Assembly (NCBI RefSeq): GCF_003116015.1
Contig: NZ_LGQZ01000027.1
Coordinates: forward strand, 124,001-188,000
Direction: 5' to 3'
Source of the DNA: Azospirillum sp. TSO22-1
GTDB taxonomy: Bacteria; Pseudomonadota; Alphaproteobacteria; Azospirillales; Azospirillaceae
DNA length: 64,000 bases
Positions 8,391-16,434 of the stretch are shown in pieces. Both the position numbers and the translations under genes were made by a program. Numbering within the stretch: position 1 is the first letter of the stretch; every line of letters starts with the position of its first letter. The notes below the pieces were generated by a model. The model was not told the DNA's origin and did not search any database. It worked only from the letters and a program-made list of their open reading frames with translations.

Positions 8391-9314
8391 TCACGCCCCC
8401 GCCGGCATGAGGGAGGCCGGCTTGACGCGGATGAACTCGCCCAGCTTCTCGACCAGCTTCATCTGCACGCCCATCATGGTGCCGGCCGACTGCGAGCAGC
8501 CGGAGCAGGCGCCGGACAGCCGCACGTAGATGTCCTTGCCGTCGATATCGACCAGCTCGACGTCGCCGCCGTCCTTCTGGATCTGCGGGCGGATCTCCTC
8601 GATGGCCAGCATGATCGCCTGCATGCGCTGGACGTTGGTCAGCTTCGGCGCCGCGGCGGCCGGGGCCTCCTTCGGCTTCAGCGGCAGGATGGCGTCGAGG
8701 CCGACGGTGCCCGGCGCGTGTGCCTTGGCGGGCTTCAGCGCGCCGGTCTTGGCGAGCACCGCCTCCAGCACGTCCTCGATCTTCTCGTGGCAGGTCTGGC
8801 AGGAGCCGCCGGCCTTGGTGTAGTGGGTGACCTCCTCCAGCGTGGTCAGGCCGTTGACGGTGACGGCGCGCTCGATCATCGCGGCGTCGATGCCGAAGCA
8901 CTTGCAGACCAGCTCGCCTTCCTCGTGGTCGTCGTCCCACTCCTCGCCCTTGTAGGCGGAGATCGCGGCGCGCAGCGCCTCGGCGCCCATGACGGAGCAG
9001 TGCATCTTCTCCGGCGGCAGGCCGCCCAGGTACTCGGCGATATCGCGGTTGGTGAGCAGGAGCGCCTCATCGACGGTCTTGCCGATGATCATCTCGGTCA
9101 GCGCCGAGGACGAGGCGATGGCCGAGCCGCAGCCGAAGGTCTGGAAGCGCGCGTCCTCGATCACGTTGGTGGCCGGGTTGACGTTCATCATCAGCTTCAG
9201 CGCGTCGCCGCAGGTGATGGAGCCGACCTCGCCGACCGCGTTGGCGCCGTCGAGCACGCCGGCGTTCTTCGGGTTGAAGAAGTGCTCCTTGACCTTGTCG
9301 GTGTAGTTCCACAT
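8391..9314 (-). CDS. nifU: Fe-S cluster scaffold NifU
   Basis: A 307-residue three-domain scaffold. The IscU-like N-domain has Cys35, Cys62 and Cys106; the central permanent [2Fe-2S] domain has Cys137, Cys139, Cys172 and Cys175; the Nfu-like C-domain has CxxC at Cys270 and Cys273. The first seven positions coincide with the Azotobacter NifU numbering. It receives sulfur from NifS and passes clusters to NifB, NifH and others. It sits directly downstream of the iscA-type gene and upstream of nifS. Confidence 0.96.
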   Translation of the reverse strand: MWNYTDKVKEHFFNPKNAGVLDGANAVGEVGSITCGDALKLMMNVNPATNVIEDARFQTFGCGSAIASSSALTEMIIGKTVDEALLLTNRDIAEYLGGLPPEKMHCSVMGAEALRAAISAYKGEEWDDDHEEGELVCKCFGIDAAMIERAVTVNGLTTLEEVTHYTKAGGSCQTCHEKIEDVLEAVLAKTGALKPAKAHAPGTVGLDAILPLKPKEAPAAAAPKLTNVQRMQAIMLAIEEIRPQIQKDGGDVELVDIDGKDIYVRLSGACSGCSQSAGTMMGVQMKLVEKLGEFIRVKPASLMPAGA

Positions 9315-9338
9315 GGGCGGGTGCCTTCTTCAGGGGGA

Positions 9339-9710
9339 TCAGTGCGTGGAGGTGCCGCAGGACGACGCGCTCGCGGGCGAGCAGGAGCCGCCGACGGAGA
9401 AGGACTTGCCGCAGCCGCAGCTGGTCGCTTTTGGGTTGTCGAACTTGAAGCCGGCGCCTTCGATGCCTTCCACGAAGTCGACCACGACGCCGTCGAGCAG
9501 CGGGGCGCTGTCCGGATCGACGAAGACGCGCACGGCGCCGAACTCGATCACCTCGTCGGTCTCGGACGCCTCGGCCTCCAGGCCCATCTGGTACTTCAGC
9601 CCGGCGCAGCCGCCGTCGGTGACGGCGATGCGCAGCCCCTGCACCATCGGTCCGGACTTCGCCAGGACCGTCTCCAACGTGGCCACCGCCGTCTGCGTGA
9701 GGGTCACCAT
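9339..9710 (-). CDS. iscA: Nif-associated A-type Fe-S carrier (IscA family)
   Basis: A 123-residue IscA/HesB-family protein. The three conserved cysteines are Cys35 ('DGGCAGLKY') and Cys98/Cys100 ('SCGCGKSFSV'). The tail adds two more cysteines ('GGSCSPASASSCGTSTH'). A-type carriers bind Fe-S clusters or iron and deliver them to target proteins; here the position in front of nifU implies a nitrogenase role. It is the first gene of the iscA-nifUSV-cysE-nifW array, behind a sigma-54 promoter and a NifA site. Confidence 0.92.
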   Translation of the reverse strand: MVTLTQTAVATLETVLAKSGPMVQGLRIAVTDGGCAGLKYQMGLEAEASETDEVIEFGAVRVFVDPDSAPLLDGVVVDFVEGIEGAGFKFDNPKATSCGCGKSFSVGGSCSPASASSCGTSTH

Positions 9711-9756
9711 GTCTTCGTCTCCTTATCGGCTCGTGAGCCTGTCTGGGGAGATGAGA

Positions 9757-9772
9757 AGCATGCGGCGTGCCA
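9757..9772 (-). promoter_or_regulatory. Sigma-54 promoter of the iscA-nifUSV operon
   Basis: The minus strand reads TGGCACGCCGCATGCT: a consensus -24 box and a -12 box with GC in the right place (GG-N10-GC). The predicted transcription start is near 9747, about 37 bases before the iscA start. Confidence 0.83.
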
Positions 9773-9834
9773 AGTGATAAGGGGCTGATATGAAAGGATT
9801 GTCAGGTTTTCAGGGGTGGGGGATTCGCGACGAT

Positions 9835-9850
9835 TGTCGGGTTTGCGACA
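9835..9850. promoter_or_regulatory. NifA upstream activator sequence of the iscA-nifUSV operon
   Basis: TGTCGGGTTTGCGACA fits TGT-N10-ACA. Its centre is about 96 bases upstream of the predicted transcription start. Confidence 0.8.
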
Positions 9851-9872
9851 GCGACAATGGGGGCAGGCAGCA

Positions 9873-9988
9873 CTTGCCCCCACCCTAACCCTCCCCCGCT
9901 GGGCGGGGGAGGGAACTCCGCCCCGTTGCAGGGGAGCACAAGCAAAAGCACCCTCCCCCGCCCAGCGGGGGAGGGTCGGGGTGGGGGA
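9873..9988. repeat. Double G/C-rich interspersed palindrome between fdxB and iscA
   Basis: Two copies of CCCTCCCCCGC..GCGGGGGAGGG flank a short spacer, and the outer arms CCCCCACCC / GGGTGGGGG pair with each other. It is one of the interspersed family. With the promoter, the NifA site and the hairpin at 10102 it accounts for most of the 475-base gene-free stretch 9711-10185; nothing else was recognised there. Confidence 0.75.
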
Positions 9989-10101
9989 ATGGAGCGCGTC
10001 AGCGCGGCTGGGCCGTTGAGGCCCCGTGCGCACATGCGCACGTAAGGCAAGCGGCCGGATGGCCGCGCCCGCCGTCTGAGGGAAAATGGAAAGATGGACG
10101 C

Positions 10102-10145
10102 GGGTGGGGAAGCAGGGTTTCGGCCTGAATCATGCTTCCCCACCC
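10102..10145. terminator. Hairpin after fdxB, possible end of the nifENX transcript
   Basis: Perfect 13-base arms (GGGTGGGGAAGCA and its complement) enclose an 18-base loop, 41 bases downstream of the fdxB stop. There is no following T run, so it may stabilise the 3' end rather than terminate by itself. Confidence 0.5.
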
Positions 10146-10185
10146 CACCTCCGGGCCCCGGGAGAGACGGGTGGGGCCGGAACGG

Positions 10186-10479
10186 TTACGCCGCCAGCGG
10201 CAGGTTGGTGATGCAGCTCTTCGAACAGACCTTCGAGCAGCTCTCGCAGCCGACGCAGTTGCCGACGGTCTTGATGCTCATGACCTTCTTCTCGGCCTCG
10301 TCGTCGAAGGCGTCGACGATGTCGCCGTCCTCGGTGATGCCGATCAGCTCCAGCACGTCGCGGCCGCACACCTTGAAGCAGCGGCCGCAGCCGATGCACT
10401 GCTTCTGGTCGATGCTCTCGACGAACTTCGGCGTCCAGGCGGCCCCGCCGCGGGTCAGGCCGGTGACGAATGCGCTCAT
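10186..10479 (-). CDS. fdxB: Nif-type ferredoxin III, two [4Fe-4S] (FdxB)
   Basis: A 97-residue ferredoxin with CxxCxxCxxxC at Cys28, 31, 34, 38 and a second cluster region CxxCxxCxxxCxxxC at Cys75, 78, 81, 85, 89. The spacing matches the nif-specific ferredoxin III found after nifX and its small neighbours. The likely role is electron supply to nitrogenase or cofactor assembly. The start at 10479 begins '[12 protein letters not shown]'; an in-frame upstream start would overlap the previous gene. It is the last gene of the nifE operon. Confidence 0.92.
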   Translation of the reverse strand: MSAFVTGLTRGGAAWTPKFVESIDQKQCIGCGRCFKVCGRDVLELIGITEDGDIVDAFDDEAEKKVMSIKTVGNCVGCESCSKVCSKSCITNLPLAA

Positions 10480-10496
10480 GGTCCTTAGGCTCCTTC

Positions 10497-10697
10497 TCAA
10501 GCGGTCTCGAGCGCCTTCAGCCGGGCGCGCTTCTCGGCCAGCAGCTTGAAGGCTTCATAGGTCTCCTGCGCCACCTCCGGGATGCGCTCCCAGCTCACCG
10601 GCAGCTCCTCGGAGAGGTCGTGCAGGTCCATCTTCTTCGCCGTGGCGCGGGCGTTCAGCTTCTTGATCTCGTCCTTGAGGGCGGCGGCATCGGTCAT
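10497..10697 (-). CDS. Small nif-cluster helical protein (CCE_0567 / DUF683-type)
   Basis: A 66-residue, highly charged, almost all-helical protein ('[27 protein letters not shown]'). It resembles the small CCE_0567-type proteins that accompany nifX and fdxB in many diazotrophs. A helical hairpin or dimer is expected, and a metal- or partner-binding role has been proposed for the family. It lies between the DUF269 gene (10 bases away) and fdxB (17 bases away), so it is cotranscribed. Confidence 0.8.
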   Translation of the reverse strand: MTDAAALKDEIKKLNARATAKKMDLHDLSEELPVSWERIPEVAQETYEAFKLLAEKRARLKALETA

Positions 10698-10707
10698 GCT
10701 GCGGCCC

Positions 10708-11166
10708 TCACAGCTGCGCCACGTCGGGGTGCTTTTCGATCAGGTCCACCGCCTCGCGGACCAGCTTGCCGCCGTCGGCGGTCAGCTTCTCCAGCGACGG
10801 GAAGCCGAAGCGGTGCACGTCGCGCAGGTGCTTCGACACCACCACAAGGCGTCCGGCGATCAGCACGATGCGGCCGAAGCCCTCGTGGCTCATCTTCATC
10901 ATGGTCGACCCCATGACGCCGGTCAGCTTCTCCACGGTGATGCCGACGGCCTTGTAGAACAGCTCCAGCCGCCACAGCGTGTCCGGGTCGGGATCGCCGA
11001 TGATCGGGATCGCCGCGCGGGCCTCCTTGTCGAGGATGAAGGGGGCAAGGATCTGCTCGTCGCTCTTGCCCTCCCAGGCGCCGTAGGTGTCCTCGGCGCG
11101 GAACAGCAGGACCAGCGTCTTCAGGAAGGCGCCATCGATGTCTTCGGCAACCGTCACGTCCGTCAT
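10708..11166 (-). CDS. NifX-associated nitrogen fixation protein (DUF269 type)
   Basis: A 152-residue protein with the pattern of the NifX-associated family ('[27 protein letters not shown]', '[16 protein letters not shown]'). The gene almost always follows nifX and is needed for full nitrogenase activity in some diazotrophs, but its biochemical role is not established. The nifX stop is three bases upstream. Confidence 0.87.
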   Translation of the reverse strand: MTDVTVAEDIDGAFLKTLVLLFRAEDTYGAWEGKSDEQILAPFILDKEARAAIPIIGDPDPDTLWRLELFYKAVGITVEKLTGVMGSTMMKMSHEGFGRIVLIAGRLVVVSKHLRDVHRFGFPSLEKLTADGGKLVREAVDLIEKHPDVAQL

Positions 11167-11169
11167 GGG

Positions 11170-11637
11170 TCAATCCTCCTCGTCGTCGGCGAAGGCCAGT
11201 TCGGGAACCTCGCCCATCGCCTTGCGCAGCCAGGGCGGCGGGTTGCCATTGATGGTCTCGACCAGCCGGTCGAGCTGGCCGGTGATGGAGGCGGTGGCGT
11301 CGACCTTCACCGGGTGGATCTTCTTCGCCACGATGCGCGCCGCCGCCGAGGCGCCGATGGCCGAGAGGTAGACGATGGCGCAGTCGCCGATCGCCTCGAT
11401 CTTCGGGACCAGCTTGTCCTCGTTGCCGTCCTCGAACATCGAGCCGCCGAACTGGCAGGTCTCCACCATGCGGTAGCCGTCCTTGGCCACCTCGTAGATC
11501 GCGATGTTCTTCGCCCAGCCGAAATGCGCATCCACGTGCTGCATGTCCTGGGTGCAGAACGCCACCTTCATGGAACCTCCTCTGGGGCCGGCGGCCCCGT
11601 TTTCCTCGATCAGCTTCAGCCGGCGCTGCATCCGCAT
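11170..11637 (-). CDS. nifX: NifX, FeMo-co precursor carrier
   Basis: A 155-residue dinitrogenase-iron-molybdenum-cofactor-fold protein ('SMKVAFCTQDMQHVDAHFGWAKNIAIYEV') that binds NifB-co and the VK-cluster during transfer to NifEN. The start at 11637 has GGAGG six bases upstream, keeps the family N-terminus 'RRLKLIEE' and overlaps the end of nifN by 22 bases. A second, stronger ribosome site (AGGAGG) precedes the internal ATG at 11571, exactly where the cofactor-binding fold begins, so a shorter form is possible. Confidence 0.9.
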   Translation of the reverse strand: MRMQRRLKLIEENGAAGPRGGSMKVAFCTQDMQHVDAHFGWAKNIAIYEVAKDGYRMVETCQFGGSMFEDGNEDKLVPKIEAIGDCAIVYLSAIGASAAARIVAKKIHPVKVDATASITGQLDRLVETINGNPPPWLRKAMGEVPELAFADDEED

Positions 11638-12995
11638 CCGCCGCCTCCATGGCAATCGTGTCCGCCGCCGTCCGCGTCGTGGTCCGCGTGGTGTTCCGTC
11701 TCCTGCGCCAGGAAGCGGTTGGCGAGGGCGAAGAGCAGGTCGCGGGTGCCGCGGTAGCCGACGCTGACCGTCAACCCGGCGCCCAGCCGGTCGAACTGCG
11801 GCAGGCCCATGCGGAACAGCTCCACCCCGGCCCGCGCCGCGCCCTGGCGGCCGTGCGAGTTCGAGATGATGAGGTCGCAGCCGTCCGCCAACGCCTCGGC
11901 GTCCGTGTGGTCGCCGACCATGACGGTGCCGGCGCGCAGCTTCTCCAGCACCGGCGCCTGGGTCGGCGACACCGCGCCGACCACCTGCGCGCCAAGGTCG
12001 GCGAGGAAGCCGGTGACCGCGTGCAGCAGGTCGGGCTCCAGCGCCACCACCACGCGCTTGCGCGCCGTGTAGAAGTGCCCGTCGAGCATGGCGTCGACCA
12101 GGCTCTCGCGCTGGCGGCGCAGGCGGGCGGGGACCGGGCGGCCGGAGATCTCGGCCAGTGCCCGGATGAAGCGGTCGCTCACCTCCAGCCCGGTCAGCCG
12201 GTCGAAGAACAGCGAGCGCACGTCGGTCTTCAGCTCCAGCGCCGCAGCGGCGGTGCGCATCTGTTCGCCCAGCACCAGCGTCGCCTCCGACTGGCCCATG
12301 GCGCGGACCTGGTCGATGGTGGTGCCGCCCAGCGAGGTCGGGGTGAAGTCGTCGGGCTGGCGGCCGGACATGGACAGCGACAGGTCGGGCAGGATGATCG
12401 GCGTGAGGCCGAAGCTCTCGACGATGTCGCGGATCTCCTCGACGTCGCCCGGCGTCAGGTGGCAGCCGGCCAGGATGTTGACCTGACCCTTCACCGTGGA
12501 GCGCGAGGGCTCGGCGAACGCCTCGACGATGCCGGTGACTGCGGCGGCGAAGCCGTCCTCGAAGCCGCCGGCGAAGTCCGGCGTGTTGACGAACACCAGA
12601 TTGAGGTGCGCGAGGGTCGGGTTGCGCTGGCGGAAGGTGGCGAGGTGGCCAGCCAAGTCCTCGCCCTTGGTCTCGGTGACGCCGGTGGTGGCGACGCCGA
12701 TCAGGGCGGGCTTCATGCGCTCGTCGATGTTCTTGAGCGCCTCCTCCAGGTTCTCGTAGCCGCCGAGGATGGTCGAGACCTGATCCATGGCGGTGGTCTG
12801 CAGCGGGATCGCCTCGCGGAAGTGCCGCACCAGCAGCACGAGGCCGAAGGCGGTGCAGCCCTGGCTGCCGTGGAACAGCGGCAGCGAACGGTCCATGCCG
12901 AGGAAGGCGAGCGCGGCGCCGATCGGCTGGCTCATCTTCAGCGGGTTGGTGGCGACGGACTTGGTGGAGGTGGGGAAGCGCTGGATGTGGCCCAT
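11616..12995 (-). CDS. nifN: NifN, FeMo-co scaffold subunit
   Basis: A 459-residue subunit of the NifEN scaffold on which NifB-co matures to FeMo-co. It is a NifK paralogue ('KMSQPIGAALAFLGMD', 'LFHGSQGCTAFGLVLLVRHF'), and the cysteine in 'GSQGC' corresponds to a cluster ligand of the P-cluster-like site. The last 25 residues form an unusual tail with five histidines and three cysteines ('DADGGGHDCHGGGGCGCSAG'). It starts one base after nifE and overlaps nifX. Confidence 0.95.
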   Translation of the reverse strand: MGHIQRFPTSTKSVATNPLKMSQPIGAALAFLGMDRSLPLFHGSQGCTAFGLVLLVRHFREAIPLQTTAMDQVSTILGGYENLEEALKNIDERMKPALIGVATTGVTETKGEDLAGHLATFRQRNPTLAHLNLVFVNTPDFAGGFEDGFAAAVTGIVEAFAEPSRSTVKGQVNILAGCHLTPGDVEEIRDIVESFGLTPIILPDLSLSMSGRQPDDFTPTSLGGTTIDQVRAMGQSEATLVLGEQMRTAAAALELKTDVRSLFFDRLTGLEVSDRFIRALAEISGRPVPARLRRQRESLVDAMLDGHFYTARKRVVVALEPDLLHAVTGFLADLGAQVVGAVSPTQAPVLEKLRAGTVMVGDHTDAEALADGCDLIISNSHGRQGAARAGVELFRMGLPQFDRLGAGLTVSVGYRGTRDLLFALANRFLAQETEHHADHDADGGGHDCHGGGGCGCSAG

Positions 12996-12996
12996 G

Positions 12997-14376
12997 TTAC
13001 ACCTCCCACGGGGCTGGCGTGCGAACCTGCCGCCAGATCGGGCTGGAGAGCGTCTTGTCGATCTCCTCGCATAGCGTGATGATGCCGTCGTAGCCGGCGT
13101 AGGGGTGGTGGCGCTCCTGGTTGATGTCGAGCCAGGGGACCTTCGCCTTCAGCGAGATGAACTGGCTGCGCCCGCCGGACAGCATGATGTCGGCTTCCGA
13201 CTCGCGCAGCATGCGGTACATCTCGCGCGGCTTCAGGTCGTCCCACATGTGGAACTCCTGGCCCTTCTTCTTGCGGATGCGCTCCTTGTCCTCGGCGGTC
13301 GACTTCTTGGTCGAGGTGCCGACGATGGTGAGGCCGGCCTCCTCCAGCGCGGTGACCATCGACCAGCTCTTGACGCCGCCGGTGAACAGCAGCACCCGCT
13401 TGCCCTCGAAGCGCGGCCGGTAGGCCTGCAGGCGGCGCTGGGCGCGCGCCTCCTCGCGGGCGATGACGCCCTCGGCGCGGTCCATCAGGTCGGCGGCGGC
13501 GCCGCGCTCGACCAGCATGCGGGTCATGGTGCGCAGGGTGTCGCTCATGTCCGAGACGCCGTAGAAGGAGCCCTCGAAGTAGGGCATCCCCCAGCGCTCC
13601 TGCATCTTGCGGCCGACGTTCACCAGCGCCTGCGAGCACACCACCATGGTGACGCGGGCGCGATGCGCCCGGGCGACCTCGTGGTACTTGGCGTCGCCGG
13701 AGATGTTGGAGAGCAGCCGGATGCCGATCTCCTCCAGCAGCGGCTTCACCTGCCACAGTTCGCCGGCGAGGTTGTACTCGCCGATCACGCAGACGTCGGT
13801 GTCGGTGGTGAAGGCCGGCTCCTGCGTGCCGATGACGTGGTCGAGCAGCGTCTCGCCGGCCAGCTTGTTGCCGAGGTTCTTCGACCCGACGAAGCCCGGC
13901 ACGTTCACCGGGATCACCGGCACGCCGAACTTCGCCGCGGCGTGCTTGCACACCGCCTCGATGTCGTCGCCGATCATGGCGGGGACGCAGGTCTGGTAGA
14001 CGAAGACGGCCGGCGGCTTGTGCTGCTGCACGACCTCCTTGATCGCCTTGTAGAGCTTCTTCTCGCCGCCGTGGATGATGTCCAGCTCCGACAGGTCGGT
14101 GGTCAGGCCGGTGCGGTAGAGCTGCGAGTGCGAGGAGCGCGTGCCGCGGTTGTCCCACGAGTTGCCCAGGCAGGCGATCGGCCCGTGCACGAGGTGCGCG
14201 GCGTCGGCGATCGGCTGCAGCGCGATCATCGCGCCGTCATAGGCGCAGCCGCCGGCCGCGGCGCCGGGCTTCAGCGCCTTGGAGCAGCCCTTCTTGCGCT
14301 CCTTGTCGGTCTTCGCCTGGTTGGTCGTGCAACCGGGTTCATTGAAGACCTCCTGGACCTTGTCGGCAACGGACAT
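12997..14376 (-). CDS. nifE: NifE, FeMo-co scaffold subunit
   Basis: A 459-residue NifD paralogue. It carries 'GGCAYDGAMIALQPIADAA' and 'HGPIACLGNSWDNRG', the places where NifE holds its scaffold-cluster cysteines, and lower down '[18 protein letters not shown]'. NifE and NifN form the heterotetramer that receives NifB-co. First gene of the operon nifE-nifN-nifX-DUF269-small ORF-fdxB, behind a sigma-54 promoter 33 bases upstream and two NifA sites. Confidence 0.95.
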   Translation of the reverse strand: MSVADKVQEVFNEPGCTTNQAKTDKERKKGCSKALKPGAAAGGCAYDGAMIALQPIADAAHLVHGPIACLGNSWDNRGTRSSHSQLYRTGLTTDLSELDIIHGGEKKLYKAIKEVVQQHKPPAVFVYQTCVPAMIGDDIEAVCKHAAAKFGVPVIPVNVPGFVGSKNLGNKLAGETLLDHVIGTQEPAFTTDTDVCVIGEYNLAGELWQVKPLLEEIGIRLLSNISGDAKYHEVARAHRARVTMVVCSQALVNVGRKMQERWGMPYFEGSFYGVSDMSDTLRTMTRMLVERGAAADLMDRAEGVIAREEARAQRRLQAYRPRFEGKRVLLFTGGVKSWSMVTALEEAGLTIVGTSTKKSTAEDKERIRKKKGQEFHMWDDLKPREMYRMLRESEADIMLSGGRSQFISLKAKVPWLDINQERHHPYAGYDGIITLCEEIDKTLSSPIWRQVRTPAPWEV

Positions 14377-14408
14377 GCAGGCCTCCTCGCTGCGGGCGAG
14401 GAGGGATT

Positions 14409-14424
14409 TGCACGGCCTGTGCCA
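14409..14424 (-). promoter_or_regulatory. Sigma-54 promoter of the nifENX operon
   Basis: The minus strand reads TGGCACAGGCCGTGCA, with GG and GC ten bases apart. The predicted transcription start is near 14398, so the leader before nifE is only about 20 bases. Confidence 0.85.
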
Positions 14425-14469
14425 GAGGCTAATCTATTGATTCTCTTGGAATCGAGTGCGCGTGGGCGA

Positions 14470-14485
14470 TGTCCGGAAGCTGACA
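14470..14485. promoter_or_regulatory. NifA upstream activator sequence 1 of nifENX
   Basis: TGTCCGGAAGCTGACA fits TGT-N10-ACA, centred about 80 bases upstream of the predicted start. Confidence 0.8.
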
Positions 14486-14497
14486 ATCGCCGATCCT

Positions 14498-14513
14498 TGT
14501 CGGATGTCGCACA
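14498..14513. promoter_or_regulatory. NifA upstream activator sequence 2 of nifENX
   Basis: TGTCGGATGTCGCACA fits TGT-N10-ACA and lies 28 bases from site 1, the same spacing as the fixA pair. Confidence 0.8.
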
Positions 14514-14607
14514 CGGGGGCGGGCCTTGACGCCGGTCTTGACGAACATGGCGTGGGCCGGCAATGGGGATGCTCCTTTCGACTGCGCGCGGCGGAGAGCC
14601 CGGAAGC

Positions 14608-15327
14608 ATGGATCTGTCGGCATCCCTGGATCAGGTGGTCTCCAGCCATTGGTTCATCACCATCGACCTGATCGGCACGGTTGCCTTCGCGCTGTCGGGG
14701 ATCACCATCGCCCGGTCCGAGCGGTACTCGATGCTGGGCGCCTTCGTCCTGGCCTGGTTGCCGGCGCTGGGCGGCGGGCTGGTGATGGACCTGATCGCCG
14801 GGCGCGTGCCGCCGGGCATCATGGCGCAGCCCTCCTACATGTACGCGATCATCGCCACGGTGCTGGTGGCGCGCGGCGTCCTGTGGCTGATCGACCGGGC
14901 GCGCGGGCGCTGGCTGTTCTTCTTCGACGTCGTGCACTGGTACCTGATGGTGGCGCGCCGGGTGCCGCCGACCACTCTGCTGGTGGTGTTCGACGCGGTG
15001 GGGCTGGCCGGCTTCACGGTGACCGGTGTGTTCACCGCGGTGCAGTTCCACTGCCACCCGCTGGAGCTGTGGGGGCCGGCCTTCGCCATGATGAACGCCA
15101 GCCTCGGCGCCATCCTGCGCGACGTGGTGCGCGCCGACGCCCACAACCCCATCCTCAAGGGCTCCGTCTACGCCGAGATCGCCGTGGCCGGCGGGCTGGC
15201 CCTGTCGCTCTACGTGCAGGCGGCGCCGGTGTGGGCGCTGGGCTACGGGGTGGTGGCGACGCTGGTGGCGCTGCCGGTGGTGCGGGTGCTGCTGTACCGG
15301 CGCGAGGCGCGGGCGCCGATGTTCTGA
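14608..15327 (+). CDS. TRIC-type (UPF0126) cation channel family membrane protein
   Basis: A 239-residue, very hydrophobic protein with about seven membrane segments in two similar halves. Each half has a glycine-rich turn typical of UPF0126/TRIC proteins ('IDLIGTVAFALSGI...LGGGLVMDLIAGRVPP' and 'FDAVGLAGFTVTGV...NASLGAILRDVVRAD'). Prokaryotic TRIC homologues form trimeric potassium-permeable channels; the physiological role here is unknown. I chose the ATG at 14608 (GGAG upstream, spacing rather long); an in-frame ATG at 14563 would add 15 residues. It points away from nifE across the NifA-site region. Confidence 0.85.
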   Translation: MDLSASLDQVVSSHWFITIDLIGTVAFALSGITIARSERYSMLGAFVLAWLPALGGGLVMDLIAGRVPPGIMAQPSYMYAIIATVLVARGVLWLIDRARGRWLFFFDVVHWYLMVARRVPPTTLLVVFDAVGLAGFTVTGVFTAVQFHCHPLELWGPAFAMMNASLGAILRDVVRADAHNPILKGSVYAEIAVAGGLALSLYVQAAPVWALGYGVVATLVALPVVRVLLYRREARAPMF

Positions 15328-15439
15328 GGACCGGCATCAAGGGGCGTCGGGCGGCATACGCCGTTTGTTTTCGTGCGCCGGACTGTTCGGGACGCGTTCC
15401 AGTCCACAGCTCAAGTGCGGACGGTCACTGGAGGCAGTC

Positions 15440-15910
15440 ATGGCGACGTTCGGCAGCCGCTCGTCCGGAGCGGCGTCCTGGGACCATCGAAGCACCGCCG
15501 GCTGGCAGGACGCGACGCTGCTCGTCGCCCGCGTGATGCTCGGCGCGATCTTCGTTCAGAGCGGTTTCGGCAAGCTGACCAACCTCGCCGGATTCGCCGA
15601 AGGGCTGGAGAAGATGGGGGTGCCGGTGCCCTCCATGGCGGGGCTGGCCGGCGCCTGCGTCGAGTTCTTCGGCGGGCTGGCCATCGTGCTGGGCGCGTGG
15701 ACGGGACTGGCGGCCATCCTGGTGGCCGGCTTCACGGTCGTTGCGACGCTCCTCGCTCACCGCTTCTGGGATGTGCCGCCCGAGCAGCGGATGATGCAGA
15801 ACATCCAGTTCATGAAAAACGTGGCGATCGTCGGCGGCCTGCTGGCGCTGCTGGCCGCCGGAGCGGGGCGCTACAGCGTGGACGGCTTCCGGCGGCGGCG
15901 GGAGTGGTGA
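15440..15910 (+). CDS. DoxX family membrane protein
   Basis: A 156-residue protein with four predicted membrane helices and the DoxX pattern ('VARVMLGAIFVQSGFGKLTN', 'CVEFFGGLAIVLGAWTGLAAILVAGF', 'FMKNVAIVGGLLAL'). DoxX proteins are small membrane proteins linked to redox stress and thiol systems in some bacteria; the activity is not defined. GGAGG lies five bases before the ATG at 15440. It follows the TRIC gene on the same strand. Confidence 0.85.
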   Translation: MATFGSRSSGAASWDHRSTAGWQDATLLVARVMLGAIFVQSGFGKLTNLAGFAEGLEKMGVPVPSMAGLAGACVEFFGGLAIVLGAWTGLAAILVAGFTVVATLLAHRFWDVPPEQRMMQNIQFMKNVAIVGGLLALLAAGAGRYSVDGFRRRREW

Positions 15911-15927
15911 AGCATGCCTTCGCCGTC

Positions 15928-16398
15928 CTACTTCAGCTTGGTCGAAATCTTCCTCCCATCATAATGCGTCAGCGTCACGACCAGTGAACCGTCCTTGTTC
16001 AAGGTATAGGTATCCTTGAGGATCTCCGAGCAGCTTCGGATTTTGATCTCCTTCACCGCGAGCGTTTCCAAATGCAGCGCGTACCAGCCGCCGGCGTGGC
16101 AGGAGGTGCCTCGATTTTCCTGCAGGATGAGGAACTTGCCCTCCGACGCCACGGCTGACAAGCCGGGGCCCAGCGCCTTGGAAATCACGACCGGCGTGCC
16201 GGCTGGTACGCCGCGCCGGCAACCCGTGCAGGCGAGGTTCAGATTTTCATCGACGAAATACGCTTTGCCATCCTGCTCGTGCAGGAGTTTCCGCTCGGCC
16301 TGCTGAGCTTGTGCCGGTGCATGGTGCGCGAATGAAATGGCGAAAAGGGCGGCGCTGACAAGGCCAAGGGTCGTTAAGCGGTTGGGCTGCGCAAGCAT
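15928..16398 (-). CDS. Secreted cysteine-containing protein of unknown function
   Basis: A 156-residue protein not recognised as a known family. Residues 1-31 form a signal peptide (basic start, hydrophobic core 'TLGLVSAALFAISFA', 'AQA' cleavage site). The mature part has four cysteines ('LACTGCRRG', 'TSCHAGGWYALHL', 'IRSCSEIL'), which suggests disulfides in the periplasm, and a beta-rich C-terminus ('GSLVVTLTHYDGRKISTKL'). Base composition is less G/C-rich than the neighbours. It lies 36 bases downstream of the repeat protein on the same strand, so the two may be cotranscribed. Confidence 0.72.
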   Translation of the reverse strand: MLAQPNRLTTLGLVSAALFAISFAHHAPAQAQQAERKLLHEQDGKAYFVDENLNLACTGCRRGVPAGTPVVISKALGPGLSAVASEGKFLILQENRGTSCHAGGWYALHLETLAVKEIKIRSCSEILKDTYTLNKDGSLVVTLTHYDGRKISTKLK

Positions 16399-16434
16399 GA
16401 TGTTTCCTCTTTTTCTGAAGCCGGTTTGTGGGGA

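Noticed and set aside
14540-14570. A plus-strand sigma-54-like motif (TGGCGTGGGCCGGCA) in front of the TRIC-type gene
   Set aside because: The spacing between GG and GC is nine bases instead of ten, and the -24 box is poor. The nearby NifA sites belong to the nifE promoter on the other strand.
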